Positions 25,939 through 34,611 of a stretch of 41,517 bases of DNA are shown here, in pieces. Below the pieces are notes generated by a model. That model saw only the letters and a program-made list of their open reading frames with translations. It searched no databases and was not told where the DNA came from. Source of the stretch: an uncultured Lachnospiraceae bacterium (GTDB taxonomy: Bacteria > Bacillota > Clostridia > Lachnospirales > Lachnospiraceae); contig CAMNMC010000115.1 of the NCBI GenBank assembly GCA_946544235.1, forward strand, positions 1 through 41,517. Direction: 5' to 3'. The position numbers and the translations under genes were made by a program. Within the stretch, counting starts at the first letter, position 1. The number at the start of each line of letters is the position of its first letter.

Positions 25939-26673
25939 ATGAAGAAGCAGCGAATTCTTATAGTAGACGACGATGAAAATATAGCAGAACTGATATCCCT
26001 CTACCTCATGAAGGAATGCTTTGAAACAGAGATAGCCAACGACGGCGAATCAGCTCTGATCAAGGTTAAAACCTTTATGCCGAACCTGATCCTTCTGGAT
26101 CTTATGCTTCCGGGCATTGATGGTTATGAGGTATGCCAGCGTATCAGAAAGACCCAAAACACACCTATTATCATGCTTTCAGCAAAGGGCGAGGTTTTTG
26201 ATAAGGTTCTCGGCCTCAAGATGGGAGCCGATGATTATATCATGAAGCCTTTTGATTCAAACGAGCTTGTTGCAAGAGTAAATGCAGTCCTCCGCCGTGC
26301 TTCCGCAGCACCTTCAGAGGATGAGGTTGAAGATGAAAATGTATCTGTCGGCAAGGTTAATTATGACAGAGACGGTGAGTTTGTTGAATATGACAACCTG
26401 ATCGTCAACATCTCCCACTACACCGTAACTCTTGAGGGTAAGCATGTTGAGATGCCGCCAAAGGAGCTTGAGCTTCTCTATTTCATGGCAAGCCGTCCTA
26501 ATCAGGTATTTACCCGTGAGCAGCTCCTCAATCAGCTCTGGGGCTACGAATTCATGGGCGATACAAGAACCGTCGACGTTCACGTAAAGCGTCTCCGTGA
26601 GAAGCTTTCCGACAAATACAACTGGACCATCGCCACAGTTTGGCGTATCGGCTACAAATTTGAGGTGAGATAA
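25939..26673 (+). CDS. OmpR/PhoB-family response regulator
   Basis: The receiver domain (about 1-120) has acidic pocket VDDDEN, phosphoacceptor Asp54 in LILLDLMLPGIDGYE and Lys103 in DDYIMKPFD. The winged-helix DNA-binding domain (about 145-244) has EMPPKELELLYFMASRPNQVFTREQLL and TRTVDVHVKRLREKL. An unusual acidic linker (SEDEVEDENVSVGKVNYDRDGEF) is longer than normal. CAGGAGAG precedes the ATG. The stop codon is immediately followed by the kinase start, so the two are translationally coupled. Targets are unknown. Confidence 0.95.
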   Translation: MKKQRILIVDDDENIAELISLYLMKECFETEIANDGESALIKVKTFMPNLILLDLMLPGIDGYEVCQRIRKTQNTPIIMLSAKGEVFDKVLGLKMGADDYIMKPFDSNELVARVNAVLRRASAAPSEDEVEDENVSVGKVNYDRDGEFVEYDNLIVNISHYTVTLEGKHVEMPPKELELLYFMASRPNQVFTREQLLNQLWGYEFMGDTRTVDVHVKRLREKLSDKYNWTIATVWRIGYKFEVR

Positions 26674-28158
26674 ATGCAGCATTCCATATTCGACCGAATA
26701 TACCTGACATTCCTTATAGCGCTGATAGCATCCTTTGGTATCATCATCGCATATACCACCTTTGCTTCCAGAAGAGCTCTAACGACCGAAAAAGAGGATA
26801 CTCTTACCAACGAGGCTCAGCTCATTGCTTCGCAGACACTGAATTCTTACATGACCGGTGAGTTTGATGCTGATGAAGTATCCCAGCTTTTCACCTACTA
26901 TGCCGAAATCTTAAATGCGGATATATGGTTCGTAAACAATTCGGGCGCCATCGTTTCACATTCCGAAACGAAGCTCAGGAAAGAGCTTCCTGTTAATATT
27001 TTCGGAATTGACGGAGCCTATTCGATCAACACGAAGCATACCGAGACCGGTAATTTTTATGGTGTATTTGAAAACGAAATGATATCCATTAACATTCCTT
27101 TGACCATAACAAGACTGTCAGAGGATGGAAAAAACATAGAAGAAACCTCTAATATCGGCGCTCTGATAATGCATGCGCCGGCAACCCAGATCAACACTCT
27201 CCTGAAAAATATATTTAGCATCGTTTATCTGCCTTGCCTAGTAATCATCATCATAGCCTTCATCTTCATTCAGATAGTTTCCAAGAAGGTCATGTCTCCT
27301 GTAAAGAAGCTTTCTTCTGTGGCAACAGAATATTCAAAGGGTAATTTCAATGCCAAGACCGAGATCAAATCCCAGGATGAGATAGGCCAGCTGGCCGTAT
27401 CGCTGGAATATATGGCCGATGAGCTGTCCAAGCTGGAGGAATACAGACGTGATTTCATCTCCAACATCTCCCACGACTTCCGCTCTCCGCTCACATCCAT
27501 CAAGGGATATGTTGAAGCCATCAAGGACGGAACCATCCCTGTCGAAAAGCAGGACAGATATCTTGACATTATCCTGAACGAGACCCAGCGTCTGACCAAG
27601 CTCACGACCGGTCTTCTGGATCTCAACAATCTCGAGGAATACGGCCCATACCTCAAGCTGAAGGATTTCGACCTTATAGAGATCATCAAGCCGACACTCA
27701 ACACCTTTGAGATGAAATGTATCGAGAAAAATATAGCTATTTACTTATATAATCATGTTGACAATACGCTGGTAACAGCCGACAAGACCAAGATACAACA
27801 GGTTATCTATAATCTTATAGACAATGCCATCAAGTTCACACCTTCCGGCAAGAAGATTACCGTGACCCTTACAGACAAGAAAGACAAGATCTTTGTATCC
27901 GTCAAAGATGAGGGTATTGGTATGGATGAAGAAACCCAGAAGAGGATCTTCGACAGATTCTACAAGGGTGACCAGTCCCGCGGAAGAGATAAACAGGGCA
28001 CCGGTCTCGGACTTGCGATAGCCAAGGAGATCATCAAGGCTCACCATGAGAATATAGATGTTATCAGTACCGAGGGCGAGGGATCGACCTTTACCTTTAC
28101 ACTGACCAAGATGCATGTCAAAGGAACTACTGAGATGCTGACAGATGAGATAAAATAG
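26674..28158 (+). CDS. Membrane sensor histidine kinase
   Basis: The 494-residue kinase has a first membrane helix (about 8-29), an extracytoplasmic sensor of about 150 residues, a second helix (about 178-200) and a HAMP domain. The H-box is ISNISHDFRSPLTSIKGY (His about 266), followed by the N-box YNLIDNAIKFTP and G-boxes GIGMDE and QGTGLGLAIAKEI. It autophosphorylates and passes phosphate to the regulator encoded directly upstream (no intergenic base). The ligand is not evident. Transcription ends at the long inverted repeat downstream. Confidence 0.95.
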   Translation: MQHSIFDRIYLTFLIALIASFGIIIAYTTFASRRALTTEKEDTLTNEAQLIASQTLNSYMTGEFDADEVSQLFTYYAEILNADIWFVNNSGAIVSHSETKLRKELPVNIFGIDGAYSINTKHTETGNFYGVFENEMISINIPLTITRLSEDGKNIEETSNIGALIMHAPATQINTLLKNIFSIVYLPCLVIIIIAFIFIQIVSKKVMSPVKKLSSVATEYSKGNFNAKTEIKSQDEIGQLAVSLEYMADELSKLEEYRRDFISNISHDFRSPLTSIKGYVEAIKDGTIPVEKQDRYLDIILNETQRLTKLTTGLLDLNNLEEYGPYLKLKDFDLIEIIKPTLNTFEMKCIEKNIAIYLYNHVDNTLVTADKTKIQQVIYNLIDNAIKFTPSGKKITVTLTDKKDKIFVSVKDEGIGMDEETQKRIFDRFYKGDQSRGRDKQGTGLGLAIAKEIIKAHHENIDVISTEGEGSTFTFTLTKMHVKGTTEMLTDEIK

Positions 28159-28181
28159 AACTTTATCAATTAATAACATAC

Positions 28182-28263
28182 GCCGACCATACACACACAC
28201 GCTTCTCTCGACTCTGCTCTCGCATGGTTGGGGTCTCGATAAGCATATGTGTGTATGGTCGGC
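28182..28263. terminator. Bidirectional terminator, 16-bp inverted repeat
   Basis: GCCGACCATACACACA (28182-28197) pairs perfectly with 28248-28263, followed by TATTTTT on the plus strand. It lies between the convergent histidine kinase and ABC permease genes. The 50-nt loop is unusually long and contains TCTCG three times. Confidence 0.8.
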
Positions 28264-28285
28264 TATTTTTCTAAGTAAATTAAGA

Positions 28286-29074
28286 TCATTCAGATAGGTC
28301 TTTATTCATATACCTTATATAAGCCGCGACGATTCCGGCGAGCATGAAGATCATGCCGGGGATAAGGTATTTCATTTCTATGCTGTGAGTACTTATGAGG
28401 TCTGAGCCTTCGGTGTAACCGAATGGAGTGATGTATTTGAGAGCCTTTGCATCGGCTGTCATATTTGCGATTATGTTCAGGAAATAGAACAGCGCCGCCA
28501 GTCCGATACCGATTCCGACTCCTGACCTCTTGATAAAGGCCGAGATTCCGAAGCATATTCCTGCTATCTCAAACTGCAGCAGAAGCTGGGCTATATGGAT
28601 AAGATAAATATCCTTCAGACTATCCATCTCACCTGTTATTACAAGCGAACCAACCGCAAAGATAAATACAACCGCATTCAGCATTATGATAATCGCGAAG
28701 GTGCTGACAAGCTTTTCGGTTATGACTCTCGCCCTTGAGACCGGATGCATGAAGAGGAAACTTGCTGTCCTCTCCTTCTCTTCCTTCATAAGTGCGGATA
28801 TTCCGACTATCGCCGCAAAGAAGGCGCCGCCGATTCCGAGTATATTTCCGCTTTCTACGGAATAAAAGCCGGGCAGAGTTCCGATATCCAGCTTATCCAT
28901 TCCAAAGGCAGCCGAAAAACTACCCATGGAAGAAAACATCTCAGTGAATTTGTCCGACTCCTTCGCCAGATTCGGATATAAGAAAACAATCACTGCAACG
29001 AAGACACCTATCGCTCCGCTCCAGATCAGGAGAGCCATTTTTTGTGATCTTATTTCATTTTTAAATATATGCAT
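28286..29074 (-). CDS. ABC-2 type transporter permease
   Basis: The 262-residue membrane protein has about six helices. The ABC-2 pattern is visible: a first helix after MALLIWSG, an amphipathic coupling segment MKEEKERTASFLFMHPVSRARVITEKL (typical of permeases that pair with drug or bacitracin exporters), and later helices at about 110-240. GGGAGGGG precedes the ATG, 13 bp after the ATPase stop codon. It forms the membrane part of the exporter with the upstream ATPase. The substrate is unknown. Confidence 0.92.
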   Translation of the reverse strand: MHIFKNEIRSQKMALLIWSGAIGVFVAVIVFLYPNLAKESDKFTEMFSSMGSFSAAFGMDKLDIGTLPGFYSVESGNILGIGGAFFAAIVGISALMKEEKERTASFLFMHPVSRARVITEKLVSTFAIIIMLNAVVFIFAVGSLVITGEMDSLKDIYLIHIAQLLLQFEIAGICFGISAFIKRSGVGIGIGLAALFYFLNIIANMTADAKALKYITPFGYTEGSDLISTHSIEMKYLIPGMIFMLAGIVAAYIRYMNKDLSE

Positions 29075-29087
29075 CCTGCTCCCCTCC

Positions 29088-30146
29088 CTAATTCACATCA
29101 TCATGACCGGTATTCTCGCCGTCATCATTGTTATTGACAGCATTCTCGTTATCATCATTATAATGGACAGTCTTTTCGCTGTTATCAATACTATGGACAG
29201 CATCCTGCATTACATTATTTGTATCGTACGTATTATTAATCCCACCGGTCTGTTTCGTATCATAATAATTCATAAATATCTCCTCGAGGCTCGGCTCGGT
29301 AATATTTACATTTCTAATATTCTGGTCAATAAGGAAACCCAGCAGCTTCTTGATATCACCATGATAGAGGAAGCTTGTATGTTTTCCACTGGCTGTCCTC
29401 TCAACATTATCAACCGCTTCCGCAGCCTTGCGAAGCCTCTCAATATCGCTGTCGGTAACTTCGCCCGAAACAGTAACCTTCTTAGCACCGGTTTTCTTCA
29501 GATTACCGACCTTATCCGCAATGATTATCCTTCCGTCCCTGATGAACGCAGCCATTTTGCAGTGTTCCTGAACCTCAGAAAGTACATGAGATGAGAAAAA
29601 TATAGTCGCACCTCTCCTGTTCTCTTCCGTTAATATACTAAAGAATTCTCTCTGCATCAGAGGATCCAGACCGGATGTAGGCTCATCAAGTATCAGAAGC
29701 TCCGGATGATGCTGAACCGCACAGATTATGCCAACCTTCTTCCTGTTTCCGAGAGAAAGCTCTTCTACCCTCTTTTCCGTATCAAGGTCAAGACGCTCGC
29801 ACAGCTTTGCCGCTTCACTGTCACAGTTCATCCCCCGCAGCTTTGCAGAATAACGGATCACTTCCTTAACTCTCATGCCTTTATAGAAGTTGATCTCAGA
29901 AGGGAGATACCCGGTTCTCTTATGTATTTCATCGATACCTTCCGTTATATCGATACCGAGTATCCTTGCACTGCCGCTTGTCGGCTTGATATAGCCGAGT
30001 ATGGTTCTGATTGTTGTCGATTTACCGGCCCCGTTCGGTCCGATAAAGCCGTAAAAATCGCCGGCATCCACCGACATACTAAGTCCGGTTATCCCCCTGC
30101 TGCTTCCGTAGTTCTTCGTTAATTTATCTATTTCTATTGCTTTCAT
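29088..30146 (-). CDS. ABC exporter ATP-binding protein with Asn/Asp-rich repeat tail
   Basis: The 352-residue ATPase has Walker A GPNGAGKST (36-44), a signature-like ELSLGNRKK, Walker B LLILDEPTSGLDP and a switch His in FFSSHVLSEVQ. A C-terminal regulatory domain (about 215-300) ends in PSLEEIFMNYY, the usual end of this family. About 50 extra residues follow, made of imperfect 10-residue repeats V-H/N-x-N-D-D-x-E-N-A/T. I prefer ATG 30146 (GAGG in front) to an in-frame GTG 12 bp upstream. The operon is TetR regulator, ATPase, permease. Confidence 0.93.
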   Translation of the reverse strand: MKAIEIDKLTKNYGSSRGITGLSMSVDAGDFYGFIGPNGAGKSTTIRTILGYIKPTSGSARILGIDITEGIDEIHKRTGYLPSEINFYKGMRVKEVIRYSAKLRGMNCDSEAAKLCERLDLDTEKRVEELSLGNRKKVGIICAVQHHPELLILDEPTSGLDPLMQREFFSILTEENRRGATIFFSSHVLSEVQEHCKMAAFIRDGRIIIADKVGNLKKTGAKKVTVSGEVTDSDIERLRKAAEAVDNVERTASGKHTSFLYHGDIKKLLGFLIDQNIRNVNITEPSLEEIFMNYYDTKQTGGINNTYDTNNVMQDAVHSIDNSEKTVHYNDDNENAVNNNDDGENTGHDDVN

Positions 30147-30251
30147 ATATATCCTCACATACCTGTTACGTCATAACTGCTGCAAACAAATTAATAACGA
30201 TTTATCAATCATGTATTACAGCTGCAATTATCCATCATTTTTCTTCTCACA

Positions 30252-30860
30252 TCACGTCCGACTATACATCTTTCTCCAGAAATCAACCATCTTCCGAAAA
30301 TCCTCAGCCATCTTGTCCACATCAAAATCCTTCTTCTGCATCTCGTGATAGAGGAAGCCCTCCGATGCGAGATACATATCCCTGTACATCATTTCAAGGT
30401 CGATTCCTTCCTTGAACTGCGCAGGATCAAGCTCCGGTATCATTATATTTGTAGAAAGCTGCTGAAACGGTTCAATAACCTTTCTCAGTTCATCACGTAT
30501 CTCTTCGTCATCATCATAATATGCCTTCAACGCAAATTTGCCCATATCAGGATATTTATGCATCATGGCAAGCTTGGTCTCCAGCCCCTTACAGATCATC
30601 TCGAAGATATCAGTTTCCTTATATACATCCGATTTTTGCAGATGCTCTATCGTTATTTTCTTCACACTGTCCCACAGAAAGAGGAAGAATTCCTTCTTGT
30701 TTTTGAAATAAAAAAACAGGAGTGACTTACTGATACCGGCTTCGGCCGCAATCTCATTCATCGGGCTCTTCCTGTAGGAATTCTGTGAAAATACGCGAAA
30801 GCCCGCATTTATTATTCTGTTTCTCTTCTCCTCAGGAAGCGCATAGAATTTGTCGTTCAT
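30252..30860 (-). CDS. TetR-family transcriptional regulator
   Basis: The 202-residue regulator has the N-terminal HTH (about 8-55): RIINAGFRVFSQNSYRKSPMNEIAAEAGISKSLLFFYFKNKKEFF. The rest is an all-helical ligand domain ending in VDFWRKMYSRT. GGAGGAG precedes the ATG. It is the first gene of the exporter operon and likely represses it through the TGACC/GGTCA sites about 125 bp upstream. The inducer is unknown. Confidence 0.93.
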   Translation of the reverse strand: MNDKFYALPEEKRNRIINAGFRVFSQNSYRKSPMNEIAAEAGISKSLLFFYFKNKKEFFLFLWDSVKKITIEHLQKSDVYKETDIFEMICKGLETKLAMMHKYPDMGKFALKAYYDDDEEIRDELRKVIEPFQQLSTNIMIPELDPAQFKEGIDLEMMYRDMYLASEGFLYHEMQKKDFDVDKMAEDFRKMVDFWRKMYSRT

Positions 30861-30984
30861 CCAACTCCTCCTCCATTCAGTTACATGATCATCTTCAACT
30901 GATCAATTCTCTGCTGCCATTTTCTCACGATCATTCCCCAATCAATCCCTTGGTTTATTTATGGTTCTTGTTTATCGTTTTTAT

Positions 30985-31017
30985 TGACCAATTCGGTCAT
31001 TGACCGCTCCGGTTAAT
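30985..31017. promoter_or_regulatory. Probable TetR operator cluster
   Basis: Alternating half-sites TGACC (30985), GGTCA (30995), TGACC (31001) and a near-palindrome ATTGACCG-CTC-CGGTTAAT (30999-31017) form overlapping inverted repeats. Another ATTGACCA half-site lies near 31032. They sit upstream of the tetR gene, in the divergent region shared with purC. Confidence 0.6.
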
Positions 31018-31120
31018 ATGAATATAAGTCCATTGACCATTTTTGAGAAGACCCTATTTTAAAGTTTTTTATAATAATACGAAAGCCTCCAAAAATAATC
31101 ATGTAATAATAAAAAGCCGC

Positions 31121-31149
31121 TTGATTTTTATACGCAAATACACTATTCT
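31121..31149 (+). promoter_or_regulatory. Putative promoter of purC
   Basis: TTGATT (31121-31126), a 17-bp spacer and TATTCT (31144-31149) give a plausible sigma-A promoter with a leader of about 100 nt. The leader shows no riboswitch that I recognise. The rest of the 30861-31259 gap holds only the TetR operators. Confidence 0.5.
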
Positions 31150-31259
31150 ATTTACGTTAATTCAGCAGACACACCGATAAACATGCAGTGAGAGAGGCCT
31201 CGAAGCCATGCATCGCATCGTTCGTCGGAAGTATATTTTATAAAACGGAGGTTTTTACG

Positions 31260-32144
31260 ATGTCAAATGAGATGAAGCCTTTCAAGGAAGGCAAGGTTCG
31301 TGAGATCTACGATAACGGCGACAGCCTTATTATGGTTGCAACTGACAGAATCAGCTGCTATGACGTTATCCTTAAGAATAAGATTGTTAAGAAGGGTACA
31401 GTTCTCACCCAGATGTCTAAGTTCTGGTTCGAGATGACAGAGGACATCCTTCCTAATCATATGATCACAACAGATGTGAATGAGATGCCTGAATTTTTCA
31501 GAAAGCCTGAATTTGACGGCAACAGCATGATGGTTAAGAAGCTTACAATGCTTCCTATCGAGTGTATCGTACGTGGCTATATCACCGGAAGCGGCTGGGC
31601 AAGCTACAAGGAAAATGGTACTGTCTGCGGTATCAAGCTTCCTGAAGGACTTATCGAGTCAGACAAGCTTCCTGAGCCTATCTACACACCTTCTACCAAG
31701 GCTGAGATCGGTGATCATGATGAAAATATTTCTTTCGAGAGAAGTGTTGAAGTACTTGAGAAGGAATTCCCTGGCAAGGGTCAGGAGTATGCTGAGAAGC
31801 TTCGCGACTATACCATCGCTCTGTATAAGAAGTGCGCAGATTACGCACTTACAAAGGGCATCATCATAGCAGATACCAAGTTTGAGTTTGGTCTCGATGA
31901 GGACGGAAATATTGTTCTCGGCGACGAGATGCTCACACCTGACAGCTCACGTTTCTGGCCTGCAGATACATATGAGCCTGGCCATGGTCAGCCATCCTTC
32001 GATAAGCAGTTCGCACGTGACTGGCTGAAGTCTGACGAGAACAAGGAGCAGCCTGAAAACTGGTTTCTTCCTGAAGAGATCGTAGAGAAGACGATCAACA
32101 AATATCTTCAGGCTTATAAAATGCTTACAGGTACAGATCTTTAA
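31260..32144 (+). CDS. purC: SAICAR synthetase
   Basis: The 294-residue enzyme joins CAIR and aspartate with ATP in purine synthesis. Family motifs are KEGKVREIYDNGDSLIMVATDRIS at the N-terminus, PIECIVRGYITGSGWASY and the late IIADTKFEFGLDEDG, which bears the aspartate-site residues. The ATG at 31260 follows ACGGAGG; an in-frame ATG 72 bp upstream has no such site and adds a non-conserved leader. Transcription ends in the cloverleaf element downstream. Confidence 0.97.
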   Translation: MSNEMKPFKEGKVREIYDNGDSLIMVATDRISCYDVILKNKIVKKGTVLTQMSKFWFEMTEDILPNHMITTDVNEMPEFFRKPEFDGNSMMVKKLTMLPIECIVRGYITGSGWASYKENGTVCGIKLPEGLIESDKLPEPIYTPSTKAEIGDHDENISFERSVEVLEKEFPGKGQEYAEKLRDYTIALYKKCADYALTKGIIIADTKFEFGLDEDGNIVLGDEMLTPDSSRFWPADTYEPGHGQPSFDKQFARDWLKSDENKEQPENWFLPEEIVEKTINKYLQAYKMLTGTDL

Positions 32145-32207
32145 AATAAAAATAGAGCCATCTGTATATCCGTATGACGAATTATACTCACAGATGAGTC
32201 GATAAAT

Positions 32208-32349
32208 ATAACAATCCATGCTCTGTTCTTGATGCGCTTCGCTCATCAAGAACAGGCGCCATAGGCGCCGTATATTCCTCAAAAAAGAAACAGATGTGTA
32301 TGCAAGCATCCACATCTGTTTCTTTTTTTCGTCATGCATGGCTTGTTAT
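32208..32349 (-). repeat. Cloverleaf element B, inverted homologue of element A, also a terminator
   Basis: Terminal repeats ATAACAATCCATGC (32208-32221) and 32336-32349 match at 13 of 14 positions. Arms are 32224-32254 (TGTTCTTGATG stem; minus strand tip GA-GC-GAA-GC), 32255-32269 (GGCGCC-ATA-GGCGCC) and 32281-32328 (18-bp A/T-flanked stem tipped by ATGC-AA-GCAT). The last arm has A- and T-runs and would terminate both purC and the aldo/keto reductase gene. The right repeat contains the latter's stop codon. Confidence 0.87.
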
Positions 32350-33554
32350 TTATGCTTGGTTTTCTTAACTTTAGCTTTGCGGAACATGTACTTTCTGGCG
32401 ACAGCCATTCCGATCTTATAATAAAATGGACGCAGCTTTTTGTCCGCCTCCTTTATTTTCTCACGGATTGGTATATTTTGCGGGCAGTGCTGCTCGCATT
32501 TGCCACACTTGATACACTGGCTTGCGAAAACAGGATCCTTCGTGAGTCCGACAGACTGAGCATACTGGAAGCGTCCGTCCTTCTTGCTTTCGATATACAT
32601 CGTATTGTAACAGCTGAAAATTCCCGGGATATCCACTCCCTTAGGGCAAGGCATACAGTATCTGCAACCGGTGCAGCCAACCTTCTCCTTCTCCTTGATG
32701 ATAGCCTTAACCTTTCCGATAAGAGCCATATCATCCTCTGTAAGGTGCCCCGGAGTTGCCGCAGATGCAACCTTGCAGTTTTCCTCAACCATCTCTACCG
32801 TGTTCATTCCCGAAAGAACGCAGGTAACCTCCGGCTGATTCCAGAGCCATCTGAAGGCCCACTCAGCAGGCGAATAACCATTCTTATCATCCGCTATCAG
32901 CTTCTTCGCCTTATCCGGAAGCATATTTACAAGCTTACCGCCACGGAGCGGCTCCATGATGATCACCGGAATACCCTTCGCAGCCGCAGCCTTAAGTCCC
33001 TTAACTCCGGCCTGCGAAACCTCATCCATGTAATTATACTGGATCTGGCAGAAATCCCAGTCATAGTCATCAAGTATCTTCAGGAAATTGTCTGTATTTC
33101 CGTGATAGGAAAAGCCTATATTTATTATCGCTCCGGACTTCTTCTTTCTATCTATCCAGTCAAGTATGCCGACAGCCTTGAGCTTCTCCCACATACCGAT
33201 ATCCGTAAGCATATGCATCAGATAATAATCGATATAATCTGTCTTCAGCCTTGAGAGCTGCTCGTTAAAATATTTATCAACAGCCTTACTGCTGGCGATC
33301 ATATACTGTGGCAGTTTGGTTGCGATTTTGATCTTATCTCTTATATTGTTACGCGCAAATATCTCACCGATGGCAACCTCACTGCCCGGATAGATGTAGG
33401 CTGTGTCATAGTAATTAACGCCTGCGTTATATGCAGCCATGATCTCCTTCTCAGCCTTATCCAGATCAATAGAGTTACCCTTCTTGGTAAATCTCATGCA
33501 GCCGAAGCCGAGCACCGATATATCGTTTCCGTATTTATCTTTTCTATACTGCAT
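32346..33554 (-). CDS. Aldo/keto reductase with C-terminal 2x[4Fe-4S] ferredoxin domain
   Basis: The 402-residue fusion has an AKR barrel (about 1-285) with catalytic Asp and Tyr in NYYDTAYIYPGSE, Lys in IKIATKLP and His in DYYLMHML. A ferredoxin-like domain (about 290-375) has two cluster motifs, CTGCRYCMPCPKGV and CIKCGKCEQHCPQ. A basic tail follows. Such fusions are common in anaerobic Firmicutes and are annotated as general oxidoreductases; the substrate is unknown. GGAG precedes the ATG. The stop codon lies inside the terminal repeat of element B. Confidence 0.95.
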   Translation of the reverse strand: MQYRKDKYGNDISVLGFGCMRFTKKGNSIDLDKAEKEIMAAYNAGVNYYDTAYIYPGSEVAIGEIFARNNIRDKIKIATKLPQYMIASSKAVDKYFNEQLSRLKTDYIDYYLMHMLTDIGMWEKLKAVGILDWIDRKKKSGAIINIGFSYHGNTDNFLKILDDYDWDFCQIQYNYMDEVSQAGVKGLKAAAAKGIPVIIMEPLRGGKLVNMLPDKAKKLIADDKNGYSPAEWAFRWLWNQPEVTCVLSGMNTVEMVEENCKVASAATPGHLTEDDMALIGKVKAIIKEKEKVGCTGCRYCMPCPKGVDIPGIFSCYNTMYIESKKDGRFQYAQSVGLTKDPVFASQCIKCGKCEQHCPQNIPIREKIKEADKKLRPFYYKIGMAVARKYMFRKAKVKKTKHK

Positions 33555-33720
33555 TCATTTCTCCGATCTATAAACACTTACCCAGATGTGATACATGAGA
33601 TAGCTCATGTTAACAATGATACGTATAATATTCCATATTATTCATATTTACGGACATGAATACCATATCAGTCTTGTGTTAAATGTTTTTCTTCAGCATG
33701 AACGTTCATACTGTTTTGTG

Positions 33721-34434
33721 TTACATATTTTTCTGTCCGTAATATGCATTCGGACCATGCTTTCTCATGAAATGCTTGTCCTGCATATACTGCGGAGTTT
33801 CTCCGGCTTCAGGATTGATCTGCCTGGTTAATATCGCCATCCTGGCAACCTCTTCAACAACAACTGCATTGTGAACTGCCTCATATGCATTTCTTCCCCA
33901 GGTGAAAGGTCCGTGATTCTTGCATACACATCCAGGAACATAAAGCGGATTGATATTCTCGTTTCTGAATCTTTCGACTATGGAAACACCTGTATTTTTC
34001 TCGTATCCGGCTTCAATCTCCTCTGCAGTAAGATTTCTGATGCATGGAATAGGTCCGTAGAAATAATCAGCATGAGTCGTTCCGTAGCATGGAATATCCT
34101 TTCCTGCTTGCGCCCATGAAGTTGCGTGAGTTGAATGAGTATGCACCACGCCGCCAATCTCCGGGAATGCCTTATAAAGCTCAAGGTGTGTTGCAGTATC
34201 CGTCGACGGATTGTACATTCCATCCACAATCCTTCCGTCAAGATCAACAATGACTATATCATTCGGCTTCAGCTTGTCGTAATCAACACCGCTTGGTTTG
34301 ATTGCAACAAGTCCGCTGTTTCTGTCAATCTCACTTGCATTTCCCCAGGTAAAAGTAATAAGTCCGTATCTTGGAAGAAGCATATTGGCTTCATAAACTC
34401 TTCTCTTCAATTCATCAAGCATCCAGTTTGCCAT
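33721..34434 (-). CDS. araD: L-ribulose-5-phosphate 4-epimerase
   Basis: The 237-residue class II aldolase-like enzyme converts L-ribulose 5-phosphate to D-xylulose 5-phosphate. Zinc ligands are in [15 protein letters not shown] and KNHGPFTWG, with the phosphate site in [10 protein letters not shown] and IKPSGVDYD. It lies 177 bp downstream of araA on the same strand, so together they form part of an arabinose pathway. No araB kinase or transporter is in the window. Confidence 0.97.
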   Translation of the reverse strand: MANWMLDELKRRVYEANMLLPRYGLITFTWGNASEIDRNSGLVAIKPSGVDYDKLKPNDIVIVDLDGRIVDGMYNPSTDTATHLELYKAFPEIGGVVHTHSTHATSWAQAGKDIPCYGTTHADYFYGPIPCIRNLTAEEIEAGYEKNTGVSIVERFRNENINPLYVPGCVCKNHGPFTWGRNAYEAVHNAVVVEEVARMAILTRQINPEAGETPQYMQDKHFMRKHGPNAYYGQKNM

Positions 34435-34516
34435 ATTTGTCTACCATCCTGTATTATTTATTTTTATATAACTACCATTATATTCCTGTATGCGTCAAAA
34501 TAGTATCATTATGACA

Positions 34517-34533
34517 CATCTTAGGATAAGATG
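34517..34533. repeat. Triloop hairpin in the araA-araD spacer
   Basis: CATCTTA-GGA-TAAGATG, a perfect 7-bp stem. The half-sites ATTGTACA (near 34537) and ATGTACAG (near 34559) flank the region. They faintly resemble AraR-type sites but do not form one clear palindrome. Confidence 0.5.
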
Positions 34534-34611
34534 CATATTGTACACCTATCATTCATAAATGTACAGTCGTATCATTTTATTTCACATAGCATCTCCGCAG
34601 ATCAGTATATA

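Noticed and set aside
34536-34570. AraR operator between araA and araD
   Set aside because: The ATTGTACA and ATGTACAG half-sites are present, but their spacing and flanks do not form the known palindrome.
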